DNA from: Roseofilum acuticapitatum BLCC-M154 | GTDB lineage: Bacteria; Cyanobacteriota; Cyanobacteriia; Cyanobacteriales; Desertifilaceae | DNA: 64,000 nt | Assembly: GCF_030068475.1 (NCBI RefSeq) | Contig: NZ_JAQOSP010000006.1 | Span: forward strand, 124,001-188,000 | Reading direction: 5' to 3' | In this document: positions 27,080 to 34,632 of the stretch, piece by piece | Numbering within the stretch: the first letter of the stretch is position 1 | Layout of the letters: every line of letters starts with the position of its first letter | The notes under the pieces: generated by a model | Told to the model about the DNA's origin: nothing | Seen by the model: the letters and a program-made list of their open reading frames with translations, nothing else | Databases searched by the model: none | Translations under genes and position numbers: made by a program

Positions 27080-27120
27080 AAGGACACCGACGACTGGCCG
27101 TGTTTCGTCTCGGTGTCCTT
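27080..27120 (-). terminator. Long hairpin, possible terminator of the DALR gene
   Basis: A perfect 11-base stem AAGGACACCGA / TCGGTGTCCTT (27080-27090 and 27110-27120) encloses a 19-base loop that can extend the stem by GAC/GTC. On the minus strand it is followed by TCTGATTTAAATC, a weak T-rich run, 108 bases after the DALR-domain gene. It may be a terminator or part of a small RNA; no other gene is in 26965-27227. Confidence 0.5.
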
Positions 27121-27227
27121 ACTGGTTCGCTCCTCACACGATAGCCAATATAACCTACTCCCTTGGGTTTGTCATCCCTTGAAGAATTTTTTTTGATCGG
27201 ATGAATAGGGACAGGCTCTCAAATGGA

Positions 27228-28004
27228 TTACAATTCTGGGGGTGCAGTCAGGCTTAATCCTTGTTCTAGTAAGGATTTTAGGGTTTTTTGGCTCAGGGAT
27301 ACTAAGGCTAAACGACTCAAAGCTAGGGAGGGATTTTCCTTTAAAGTCGATCCCCAAATGCGGCAATTTTGGTCAAATCTCAGGATCTCTTGACTCAAGG
27401 TTCGGGTTAAGGAGAGGAAGCGGGAGGGAGTCGGATCGTCATTGAGGCTATCCCAAATGTATAAGAGGGAGCGGATTAGGGTATGTTCGCTGGGGTGAGA
27501 AAGGCAAAAGTGGCGATCGCCCCCTAACCAAGGAATCGGATCGGGTTCTAGGATCTCGAATGTAGACGACTCCAGACGAATTAATCCCTGATTTTGTCCT
27601 AGACGTAAGAGGGCACAACAGCGAGCGTGGGTAGCTTGCCAGGTGAACACTTCTGGGGAATGGCGATCGAGGGAGCAGGGATGATGAGGGAGTTTTAAGG
27701 GACTTGCCAGCAGAGTTTGCAGTTGCTCGGTTAAACTCAGATCGCGGTAATGAAATTGAATCCAACCGGGAGAGCGCAGGGATAGGGAAAACCCAGATAA
27801 GTTTTCTTGCAGCGAGAGCAGATCCAGCCATTGCTGTGCCCGATCTAGAGGGGGGCGATCGCTATAGGTGGATAATTTAAGGGCGATCGGCGATTGATAG
27901 CCCAAAGGCTGATTTTCGGGCAACAACTCCACCGGGATCTGATCGACACTCAAACTGCCTAATGCGATCGCCCGATGGATTGCTTCTTGCAAACTCTTTT
28001 TCAT
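27228..28004 (-). CDS. ArgRS-like DALR anticodon-binding domain protein without catalytic core
   Basis: A 258-residue protein. The C-terminus (LSRLALVSLSQKTLKSLLEQGL then PPEL) matches the end of the DALR anticodon-binding domain of arginyl-tRNA synthetase. The N-terminal part (KLSTYSDRPPLDRAQQWLDL, then SLRSPGWIQFHYRD) recalls the ArgRS N-terminal additional domain. The HIGH and KMSKS motifs and the Rossmann core are absent, so it cannot aminoacylate. It may bind tRNA or act in trans. Such proteins are known as DALR-domain hypotheticals in cyanobacteria. Function unknown. Confidence 0.75.
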   Translation of the reverse strand: MKKSLQEAIHRAIALGSLSVDQIPVELLPENQPLGYQSPIALKLSTYSDRPPLDRAQQWLDLLSLQENLSGFSLSLRSPGWIQFHYRDLSLTEQLQTLLASPLKLPHHPCSLDRHSPEVFTWQATHARCCALLRLGQNQGLIRLESSTFEILEPDPIPWLGGDRHFCLSHPSEHTLIRSLLYIWDSLNDDPTPSRFLSLTRTLSQEILRFDQNCRIWGSTLKENPSLALSRLALVSLSQKTLKSLLEQGLSLTAPPEL

Positions 28005-28147
28005 TCCCCAGACCTATTGATGATAACCAATGGTTTTCCTTAGCGATCCTTTAAGAGACTAATGGTTTTCAACCGCCCGAAATTGTGTATTCTTTTAAAA
28101 AGCTTTCCAGAGCATAATCCATCCCCATGACCCCCTAAACCCTGTCG

Positions 28148-28483
28148 ATGTTAGAAGCCTGTATCCTAATCACCCTAATCCTGGGATTTTTCGGCATTAT
28201 CCTGAAAAAGAACCTAGTCATGAAGATCATCTCCATGGACGTGATGAGTACCGGAGTGATCGCCTACTACATCTTAATCGCCTCACGAGAAGGGCTGTTT
28301 ACCCCCATTCTCGATCCAACCCAAACCGTTGATTATGCCGATCCAGTTCCCCAAGCCGTGATTTTAACCGCCATTGTTATTGGCTTCTCCATTCAGGCAC
28401 TGATGCTCGTGGGAGTGATGAAACTGGCGCGAGATAACCCCACATTAGAAACGAAGGCGATAGAAAAGAACTATACACCATGA
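28148..28483 (+). CDS. mrpC: Mrp antiporter subunit C (NuoK-like)
   Basis: A 111-residue membrane protein with three helices (1-18, 26-46, 74-95). The third has the MrpC/NuoK pattern DPVPQAVILTAIVIGFSIQAL, where DP-QALVLTAIVI is the family signature. It opens a seven-gene operon of overlapping genes; its stop codon overlaps the start of mrpD (ATGA-type overlap). The Mrp complex exchanges Na+ (or K+) for protons across the membrane. Confidence 0.88.
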   Translation: MLEACILITLILGFFGIILKKNLVMKIISMDVMSTGVIAYYILIASREGLFTPILDPTQTVDYADPVPQAVILTAIVIGFSIQALMLVGVMKLARDNPTLETKAIEKNYTP

Positions 28484-29919
28484 CCATTCTCACGATCGCC
28501 TGGCTTGCTCTTTTCTTTATCGTCGGACTAGGGATTTACCTCCTACCGAGGCTTGATTGGTTTTTAGCCTTTGGGGTAACCCTAGTCTCATTAGCCTATG
28601 TTACATTTTTATTTCGGCAACCCGAACCCATCAACCTAGAACTATTAGATAGTTTTGGCATTACCCTGATGGCCGATCGGCAAAGTGGGTTCTTTATTTT
28701 AACCAATGCCCTGGTTTGTGCGGCCGTGTTGCTCTACTGTTGGCGCAGTAATAAAAGTCCCTTCTTTTATACCCAGCTTACCCTTCTCCAAGGCAGTGTA
28801 AACTCAGTCTTTATCTGTGCCGACTTTATGAGTGTGTATGTGGCATTAGAAGTGATTAGCATTGCCTCATTTCTGCTGATTGCTTATCCAAGAAGCGATC
28901 GCGTCATCTGGGTAGGATTACGCTATCTCTTTGTCAGCAATGTAGCCATGCTCTTCTACTTAGTAGGAGCAATACTCGTCTATAAAGCTAACAACTCCTT
29001 TTCCTTTGCCGGCCTAACCAATGCTCCCACAGAGGCGATCGCCCTGATCTTCCTCGGACTGCTCGCCAAAGGCGGCATCTTCGTCTCCGGACTCTGGTTA
29101 CCCCTCACCCACTCCGAATCCGAAACCCCCGTTTCCGCCCTCCTCTCCGGAGTCGTAGTCAAAACCGGAGTCTTTCCCCTAGTACGCTGCGCCCTCATGT
29201 TAGAAGACATTGACCCCATTGTGCGCTTCTTTGGCGTGGGCACTGCCCTGCTCGGTGTGGGCTATGCCGTCTTTGAAAAAGACATCAAACGCATGTTAGC
29301 CTTTCATACCATTTCCCAATTGGGCTTTGTCCTCGCAGCCCCTGAAGTGGGAGGCTTCTACGCCCTCACCCACGGACTGGTAAAATCAGCCCTCTTCCTG
29401 ATTGGCGGAAACTTGCCAAGTCGAAATCTCAAAGAATTGCACCATAAACCCATTCCTAATTCCCTGTGGATTGCCCTAGCTCTAGCGAGCTTCTCCATCT
29501 CCGGTTTTCCCCTACTCTCCGGGTTTGGCGCAAAAGTCCTAACCATGAAAAACCTCGTGCCCTGGCAAGTGATTGGCATGAATATTGCGGCTTTGGGAAC
29601 TGCCGTTTCCTTTGCCAAACTGATCTTTTTGCCCCATGAACCCGCAAAAGAGGGGGATAAAAAACAATCGATGGGCTTCTGGTTAGCCATAGTGGTGTTA
29701 ATTGGGGGACTCGTAGGCGCAAACGTCGTTTACTATGAAGCCTATACCCTAGGGAATATTGTCAAACCTCTGGCCACCATCGCCCTCGGTTGGCTCGCCT
29801 ACTTCCTGATCTTCCGCAACTCAACGGTCAAACTCCCTCGAATGCTAGAACAGTTTGACCATCTCATGGGGATGATGAGCTTAATGTTGCTGTTACTCTT
29901 CTGGATGGTGTGGGCATGA
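28480..29919 (+). CDS. mrpD: Mrp antiporter subunit D (NuoN/NuoM-like)
   Basis: A 479-residue membrane protein with about 13-14 helices, of the proton-translocating quinone oxidoreductase/antiporter family. The conserved Glu of TM5 lies in YVALEVISIASF, the Lys of TM7 in LLAKGGIFVSGLWLPLTHSE, and TM8 has VVKTGVFPLVR; FEKDIKRMLAFHTISQLGFV is typical. It is the only large antiporter-like subunit in this operon; canonical Mrp has two (MrpA and MrpD). Confidence 0.9.
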   Translation: MTILTIAWLALFFIVGLGIYLLPRLDWFLAFGVTLVSLAYVTFLFRQPEPINLELLDSFGITLMADRQSGFFILTNALVCAAVLLYCWRSNKSPFFYTQLTLLQGSVNSVFICADFMSVYVALEVISIASFLLIAYPRSDRVIWVGLRYLFVSNVAMLFYLVGAILVYKANNSFSFAGLTNAPTEAIALIFLGLLAKGGIFVSGLWLPLTHSESETPVSALLSGVVVKTGVFPLVRCALMLEDIDPIVRFFGVGTALLGVGYAVFEKDIKRMLAFHTISQLGFVLAAPEVGGFYALTHGLVKSALFLIGGNLPSRNLKELHHKPIPNSLWIALALASFSISGFPLLSGFGAKVLTMKNLVPWQVIGMNIAALGTAVSFAKLIFLPHEPAKEGDKKQSMGFWLAIVVLIGGLVGANVVYYEAYTLGNIVKPLATIALGWLAYFLIFRNSTVKLPRMLEQFDHLMGMMSLMLLLLFWMVWA

Positions 29920-30305
29920 TTGGATATCTCGATCTGATACTACGACTGACCATCTGGTTTTTGCTCACCTCCGATTTGAGCCTGCCCAACATCATTATTG
30001 GTATAGCGGTGGCGTTGATCTTACCGCGATCGGCCACTGCACCAGCCGTGTTAAAAGACTGGTTACATGCGCTCTGGGAGATTCTGGTGGCTATTCCTAT
30101 CGCTTACAAAGAGGCGATCGAATTAATGGTGAGTCCCCATAATGAAGAAGAGACCACCCTAGAGCAAGTCAAACCCAACCGGACTCCGGGACTAATCTTT
30201 TTAGATATTTTCTTAATTACCTTTACCCCTAAAACCATTGTGGTTAAATATCACGCTAGGGGATGGTATGAAGTTCACTGGGTAAGACGGAGGAAAAGTA
30301 GATGA
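29916..30305 (+). CDS. mrpE: Mrp antiporter subunit E
   Basis: A 129-residue protein from the ATG at 29916, which overlaps the mrpD stop (ATGA). Two N-terminal hydrophobic helices (LILRLTIWFLLTSDLS, IIIGIAVALILPRS) precede the MrpE soluble domain with LHALWEILVAIPIAYKEAIE, ending with TPKTIVVKYHARGWYEVHWV. MrpE is required for assembly of the antiporter. Confidence 0.85.
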   Translation: MIGYLDLILRLTIWFLLTSDLSLPNIIIGIAVALILPRSATAPAVLKDWLHALWEILVAIPIAYKEAIELMVSPHNEEETTLEQVKPNRTPGLIFLDIFLITFTPKTIVVKYHARGWYEVHWVRRRKSR

Positions 30306-30553
30306 CTATAATTTTGATTTTGATGATTTTTGCCCTATTAATCCCCTTATATGAAGCTTGCCAAGATGAGGATATTTGGCAGAAAATGTTAGCCTTTGCC
30401 AGTATCGCCACCAAAACGTCGATGATGATCTTAATTGTCTCTGTATTACGGGATGATTGGATGATTGGCGTAGTCGGCGTGCTGATTTTAAGTGTAGGGA
30501 ATGCGGCCTTAATGTTATTAGCGCATGTGATTAAACGAGTGGGGGAAGCATGA
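30302..30553 (+). CDS. mrpF: Mrp antiporter subunit F
   Basis: An 83-residue protein with three helices, matching the size and topology of MrpF/MnhF. It overlaps mrpE by four bases and mrpG by four bases. The family consensus is only weakly visible (DIWQKMLAFASIATKTSMMI corresponds to the dRi.alnti.tk segment), so position in the operon adds to the call. Confidence 0.8.
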   Translation: MTIILILMIFALLIPLYEACQDEDIWQKMLAFASIATKTSMMILIVSVLRDDWMIGVVGVLILSVGNAALMLLAHVIKRVGEA

Positions 30554-30828
30554 TTAGCACCTTGAGCTATATCTGTATGGGCGTGGGGATTGTATTCTGG
30601 TTTTGGGGCACTTGGCCTTTACTGGGCGATCGCTCCGTTCTCTTTAAACTCCATAGTCTCTCCGTCGCTGATACCCTCGGTTCCATGAGTATGATTGTCG
30701 GTTTGCTGCTGAAAATTCCCAGAGAATGGCCCTTACTGGTATTGGGCATAATTTCTCTAGCCATTTGGAATACGGTTTTGGGATATGTCTTAGCCTATTG
30801 TTCCAGTGGGGGGAATGATGACGAGTGA
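30550..30828 (+). CDS. mrpG: Mrp antiporter subunit G
   Basis: A 92-residue protein with three helices. KLHSLSVADTLGSMSMIVGL fits the MrpG signature R.HA.t.adtlG. It overlaps mrpF by four bases and the next gene by 14 bases, which indicates a single transcript with translational coupling. Confidence 0.86.
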   Translation: MISTLSYICMGVGIVFWFWGTWPLLGDRSVLFKLHSLSVADTLGSMSMIVGLLLKIPREWPLLVLGIISLAIWNTVLGYVLAYCSSGGNDDE

Positions 30829-31357
30829 TATCTCTTTACTCTTAATTGTCGCTCTATTGCCCTTAGCCGCAGGTTTGGTTGTCCTTCAGAAAAATCCCTA
30901 TCATGCTCTGGTGATTCGGGGGATCTTGGGAGCAGTCGCAGCCCTAGTTTATGCCGTTTTGGGAGGGGCAGATGTGGCCTTAACCGAGGCTTTGGTGGGG
31001 ACAATGTTGGCGATTACCTTATATGCAGTAGCCGTGCGATCGTCTTTGGTGATGCGTTTGGGTATCCTTTCTGAAGCTGGCGATCGCGAAAATCCCCAAT
31101 TTGTAGCCTTAATGGAGGGGTTGCGCCAGACCTTAGATCAATACTATGTACGGCTAGATGTGGTTCCCTATGACGATGATGCCACTTTACATCAAGCCCT
31201 CAAGGATAAAGAAATTCACGCCACTTGTCTTCCTACTTCAGCCAATCAAGAAGCCAAGCCTTATCATACGACCATTCGCGTCGAGCGACTTTATGAGATC
31301 ATGCAGACTGAGTTACTCAGTGGGGTAACCAGTGTATCCATGCCCAAGGATGTTTAG
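30815..31357 (+). CDS. Mrp subunit with DUF4040/MbhD-like domain (detached MrpA C-terminal part)
   Basis: About 180 residues from the ATG at 30815, after the ribosome binding site GTGGGGGG. Three hydrophobic helices contain GADVALTEALVGTMLAITLYA, the MbhD/DUF4040 signature found in the C-terminal half of MrpA. The last 95 residues are soluble (NPQFVALMEGLRQTLDQYYV and onward). Its stop precedes the next gene by 19 bases. It replaces part of MrpA, whose NuoL-like N-terminal part is not encoded in this operon. Confidence 0.8.
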   Translation: MMTSDISLLLIVALLPLAAGLVVLQKNPYHALVIRGILGAVAALVYAVLGGADVALTEALVGTMLAITLYAVAVRSSLVMRLGILSEAGDRENPQFVALMEGLRQTLDQYYVRLDVVPYDDDATLHQALKDKEIHATCLPTSANQEAKPYHTTIRVERLYEIMQTELLSGVTSVSMPKDV

Positions 31358-31376
31358 TGAGAGGGGAAAAACAGGG

Positions 31377-32039
31377 ATGAAATGGCTCTATTTGATAGCT
31401 GGAATTGCCTTTTTAGTCAAAATGTTGGTGATGAAAAATCCCACACTAGAGAGTTTAGACGTTTCCATAGTGGAGTTAGTGGTTCAAGATAGTGGCGTAC
31501 CCAATGCAGTTTCGGGCATTATTTTTAGAAATCGGCTCTATGACACCATATTTGAAGTAGTCGTATTTACGATCGCCATTATGGGCGCAAAATTCCTATT
31601 AGCCAATGAGCAACCTTCCACCCTGGTTCGCCAATTTACCGATCAACCCTCCATCGTTTTAGCCCGTTTAGGCGCAACGATCTCCGCTTTAGTCTGTATC
31701 GAATTAGCCATCCGAGGACATCTGAGTCCCGGAGGAGGCTTTGCGGCTGGAGTTGCTGGAGGAACAGCGATCGGTTTGATTGCTATTACCTCCCCTTCCG
31801 AATGGATGGAACAGGTTTATGAACGTTGGAAGGCATCCACCTGGGAAAAAATTTCCGTTCTAGTCTTTATTGTCTTAGCCGCCATCACTTTAGTCGGTAT
31901 AGAGCTACCCCAGGGAGAGTTAGGGACACTGGTGAGCGGTGGCATTATTCCCTTCCTCAATCTCTTAGTCGCTCTAAAAGTCGCTTTAGGCTCATGGGCA
32001 GTTATTTTAGTGTTTATCCGCTATCGGGGTCTATTGTAG
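31377..32039 (+). CDS. mrpB: Mrp antiporter subunit B (MbhE/MnhB-like fusion)
   Basis: About 220 residues from the ATG at 31377. The N-terminal half (PNAVSGIIFRNRLYDTIFE, then VVVFTIAIMGAKFLL) is of the MbhE/MrpA C-terminal type. The second half (RGHLSPGGGFAAGVAGGTAI) is the MnhB/MrpB signature. About six helices in total. It is the last gene of the operon and is convergent with the hypothetical at 32051. Confidence 0.86.
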   Translation: MKWLYLIAGIAFLVKMLVMKNPTLESLDVSIVELVVQDSGVPNAVSGIIFRNRLYDTIFEVVVFTIAIMGAKFLLANEQPSTLVRQFTDQPSIVLARLGATISALVCIELAIRGHLSPGGGFAAGVAGGTAIGLIAITSPSEWMEQVYERWKASTWEKISVLVFIVLAAITLVGIELPQGELGTLVSGGIIPFLNLLVALKVALGSWAVILVFIRYRGLL

Positions 32040-32050
32040 GATCAATAATC

Positions 32051-32482
32051 TTAGAGTCCCCAATCACTGAGAAGGCGATCGATACTTTCTTCGATCGCAC
32101 TCGGAGATTGGTTTTGTTCCGATTCAACCGAAGCATAGAGATAGGAGAGTCCTAAGAGGGCGGGAATCAAAATTAAAATAAATGTGACACAAGCTAATAA
32201 ATTACCAATATACTGGAAATTGGTAACCCCCCATTCTCCTAAATGTAACTTTGACCGTTTAGGGTGTCGGCGCTCCCGTCCCGCCAAAATCACCAAGTAA
32301 AACCAGCGATTCAAAACCGGAAAAGAGAGCCGTAAATCAACCGGATGCACCTCCCATTGGCGATCGCCCAATTGTTTCTTAATTTCCTCCAGTTGCTCCT
32401 CACTAAAAGTGACTGCAATATGGGTCGGTATTTTAGCTAAAAAACGACTTAAAACCGGATCGATAGAGGAGAATGGCTTCAT
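32051..32482 (-). CDS. Hypothetical membrane protein
   Basis: About 143 residues from the ATG at 32482 (MKPFSSIDPVLSRFLAK). The N-terminal 85 residues are soluble (TFSEEQLEEIKKQLGDRQWE, VDLRLSFPVLNRWFYLVILA); one strong hydrophobic helix follows at about 103-125 (CVTFILILIPALLGLSYLY); the tail is acidic. No family recognised. It is convergent with mrpB, 11 bases apart. Confidence 0.6.
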   Translation of the reverse strand: MKPFSSIDPVLSRFLAKIPTHIAVTFSEEQLEEIKKQLGDRQWEVHPVDLRLSFPVLNRWFYLVILAGRERRHPKRSKLHLGEWGVTNFQYIGNLLACVTFILILIPALLGLSYLYASVESEQNQSPSAIEESIDRLLSDWGL

Positions 32483-32600
32483 AGCACTAGAGGTCAAACA
32501 ACGATTACTCTATCTATAGGTATAAGATAGATCTAAAAAATCCATCGATGTCCCTGATTCTGTGACAATTATACAGGCTTTACAGCGCTTTGCGCTGGGA

Positions 32601-32650
32601 TGGGGAGATGGGGAGATGGGGAGATGGGGAGATGAGGGGATGGGGAGATG
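32601..32650. repeat. Tandem octamer GGGGAGAT
   Basis: Five to six imperfect copies of GGGGAGAT lie between the gene ending at 32482 and the DUF4112 gene. The unit is the complement of the CCCCATCT tract at 15244-15277. No gene or other signal is seen in 32498-32759. Confidence 0.8.
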
Positions 32651-32759
32651 AGGAAAAAATAACAGGTTGGGTAGGGCTTTGAGCTATTTTAGCTATTGTT
32701 CAAATAAGAAGTATACCTTTCTTGGCTTTAGACTAAAAAAGATCAATCATCATCAGATC

Positions 32760-33266
32760 ATGGAAGACCAAAACCACGAACCCCAAAAAAAGCACGGAAG
32801 CCAACGTTATCGCCTTCAAAGACTGCGGCGTTTAAGTCAACTCCTCGATAATGCTCTAGGCATTCCTGGCTTAAACTACCGCATCGGACTCGATCCCATT
32901 ATAGGTTTAATTCCTGGGGGTGGAGATGTAGTCAGTGCTATTTTATCCGCTTATATTGTTCTAGAAGCCACCCGGTTTGGATTACCCAAAGAAACCCTAG
33001 GGCGCATGGTGATTAATATCCTCATTGATACCTTGACAGGCATTGTCCCCATTTTAGGCGATATTTTTGACCTAACCTGGAAAGCCAACGCCATGAACAT
33101 GCAATTACTAGAAGATCATTTACAAGCTCCTCAATCTAGTCAAGCAGCCGATCGCGGGTTTATCATCATCATGATTATAATTTTAGCCCTAATTGTCTTT
33201 GGCATTACTAGCTTTGGCTTATTTCTGCTCTGGGGACTGACCGCCCTCATGAATTCCTTATTTTAA
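32760..33266 (+). CDS. DUF4112 family protein
   Basis: A 168-residue protein from the ATG at 32760 (MEDQNHEPQKKHG). The core LDNALGIPGLNYRIGLDPII, then GLIPGGGDVVSAILSAYIV and LIDTLTGIVPILGDIFD, defines the DUF4112 family of small membrane proteins. The last 40 residues hold one long hydrophobic helix (FIIIMIIILALIVFGITSFG). Function unknown. Confidence 0.85.
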   Translation: MEDQNHEPQKKHGSQRYRLQRLRRLSQLLDNALGIPGLNYRIGLDPIIGLIPGGGDVVSAILSAYIVLEATRFGLPKETLGRMVINILIDTLTGIVPILGDIFDLTWKANAMNMQLLEDHLQAPQSSQAADRGFIIIMIIILALIVFGITSFGLFLLWGLTALMNSLF

Positions 33267-33308
33267 TCCTACTACTTGGCGATCGCAGAACCGTAAGAAG
33301 TACAAAAA

Positions 33309-33899
33309 ATGTCTAATACTTATCTTCTGTTTTACAAACCCTATAACGTTCTCTGTCAATTCACTGACGATAATCCCCATACCCAGGGCAAATCCCCCAG
33401 AGAAACCTTAAAAAAGTATATCCCCATTCCTAGTATTTATCCGGTGGGCAGATTAGACCGAGATAGTGAAGGACTTCTACTATTAACCAATGATGGTCTT
33501 CTCCAGCATCGCCTCTCTGACCCCCGCTATCGTCATCCTCGCACCTACTGGGTGCAAGTAGAAGGGGTTCCTAGCCCCAACGATATAACTCCCTTGCGCC
33601 AAGGAATCAAACTTAAAGACGGCAAAACCCGACCAGCTCAAGTACACATCATCCCAGAACCCGACCTTCCAGAGCGTAACCCCCCCATTCGCTACCGTAA
33701 AACCGTTCCTACTACTTGGTTAGAAATCATACTTACCGAAGGGCGTAACCGTCAAGTCCGGCGGATGACAGCAGCAGTAGGATATCCCACATTACGATTA
33801 GTGCGAGTCTCATTAGCAGGCTTAGGTTTAGGAGACTTAAAACCGGGTGAGTGGCGAGATCTCACCCCGGAAGAACTCAGTCATATTCTTACTCTTTGA
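33309..33899 (+). CDS. rluE: rRNA pseudouridine synthase, RsuA/RluE family
   Basis: A 196-residue protein. The catalytic motif [17 protein letters not shown] holds the nucleophilic Asp (LDRDSEG). [21 protein letters not shown] is the second family signature. It lacks the N-terminal S4 domain, which fits RluE (23S rRNA position 2457 in E. coli) better than RsuA or RluB. It is a lone gene 42 bases after the DUF4112 gene on the same strand. Confidence 0.88.
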   Translation: MSNTYLLFYKPYNVLCQFTDDNPHTQGKSPRETLKKYIPIPSIYPVGRLDRDSEGLLLLTNDGLLQHRLSDPRYRHPRTYWVQVEGVPSPNDITPLRQGIKLKDGKTRPAQVHIIPEPDLPERNPPIRYRKTVPTTWLEIILTEGRNRQVRRMTAAVGYPTLRLVRVSLAGLGLGDLKPGEWRDLTPEELSHILTL

Positions 33900-34175
33900 A
33901 CATAGACGGATCGAATGAAAGCCAGTTTAGAGTATCAAAATGGAAACATTTTTTGGTAAAACTTGAAAAATATTTATAAAAATTAACAGCAAAATCCGGT
34001 TGAATACTCTTCACAAAATCCTCACATTTTCATGACACAATGATTAGCATGTATGCTTTTAACCCTCTTACGATCGAGTATCCCTAAACCAGAGGGCTTC
34101 ATCCAGTGAAGTTATAGAGCATCGTCTAAAGCATCTCTCGACTCATCCCTGAGATCAAGAACAGGAGTTATGGTT

Positions 34176-34541
34176 ATGAAACAGATCTTAATCGTTGATG
34201 ATTCCCAAACCATGCGTAAAATGGTAAAAGCCTCTTTACGGGATTTACAAGATGTGAATTTTGATGAGGCGGTTAATGGCTACGAAGCCATTGAAAAAAT
34301 GAAAGTCAGTCCGTTTGACTTAATGATTTTAGATCTCAATATGCCCGATATGCATGGCTTAGATGTTCTCAAATTTGTTTTGGACAATCATCAATATAAG
34401 TCTACCCCTATTGTCATCTTAACAACAAAAGGAGATGATGAAAGCCGCAAAGAAGCCTTAGAAGCAGGTGCAAAATGCTATCTCACTAAACCCTTCCAGC
34501 CTAAACCCTTGTCGGATCAAATTCAAGATTTATTACAATAA
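34176..34541 (+). CDS. cheY: CheY-like response regulator
   Basis: A 121-residue single receiver domain. The acidic pocket is VDD (residues 8-9), the phosphoacceptor is Asp53 in LMILDLNMPD, and TT and YLTKPF supply the switch Thr and Lys. I chose the ATG at 34176 over 34170 because AGGAG lies eight bases before it. It opens the che operon after a 276-base AT-rich gap, which must hold the promoter. No output domain is present. Confidence 0.9.
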   Translation: MKQILIVDDSQTMRKMVKASLRDLQDVNFDEAVNGYEAIEKMKVSPFDLMILDLNMPDMHGLDVLKFVLDNHQYKSTPIVILTTKGDDESRKEALEAGAKCYLTKPFQPKPLSDQIQDLLQ

Positions 34542-34632
34542 ACCCTTCCCCTCTTACTGAGTCGTTTTATCCTCTGGAAGAAAAACACTCCTAAAAAGTA
34601 GAACCCAGTGTAAACAAGGATATTCAGCGATT

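Noticed and set aside
27130-27139. CTCCTCACAC, the core motif of the cyanobacterial sRNA Yfr1
   Set aside because: Yfr1 needs the motif between a short 5' hairpin and an immediate terminator hairpin with a T-run; here no terminator follows and the usual neighbours (guaB, trxA) are absent.
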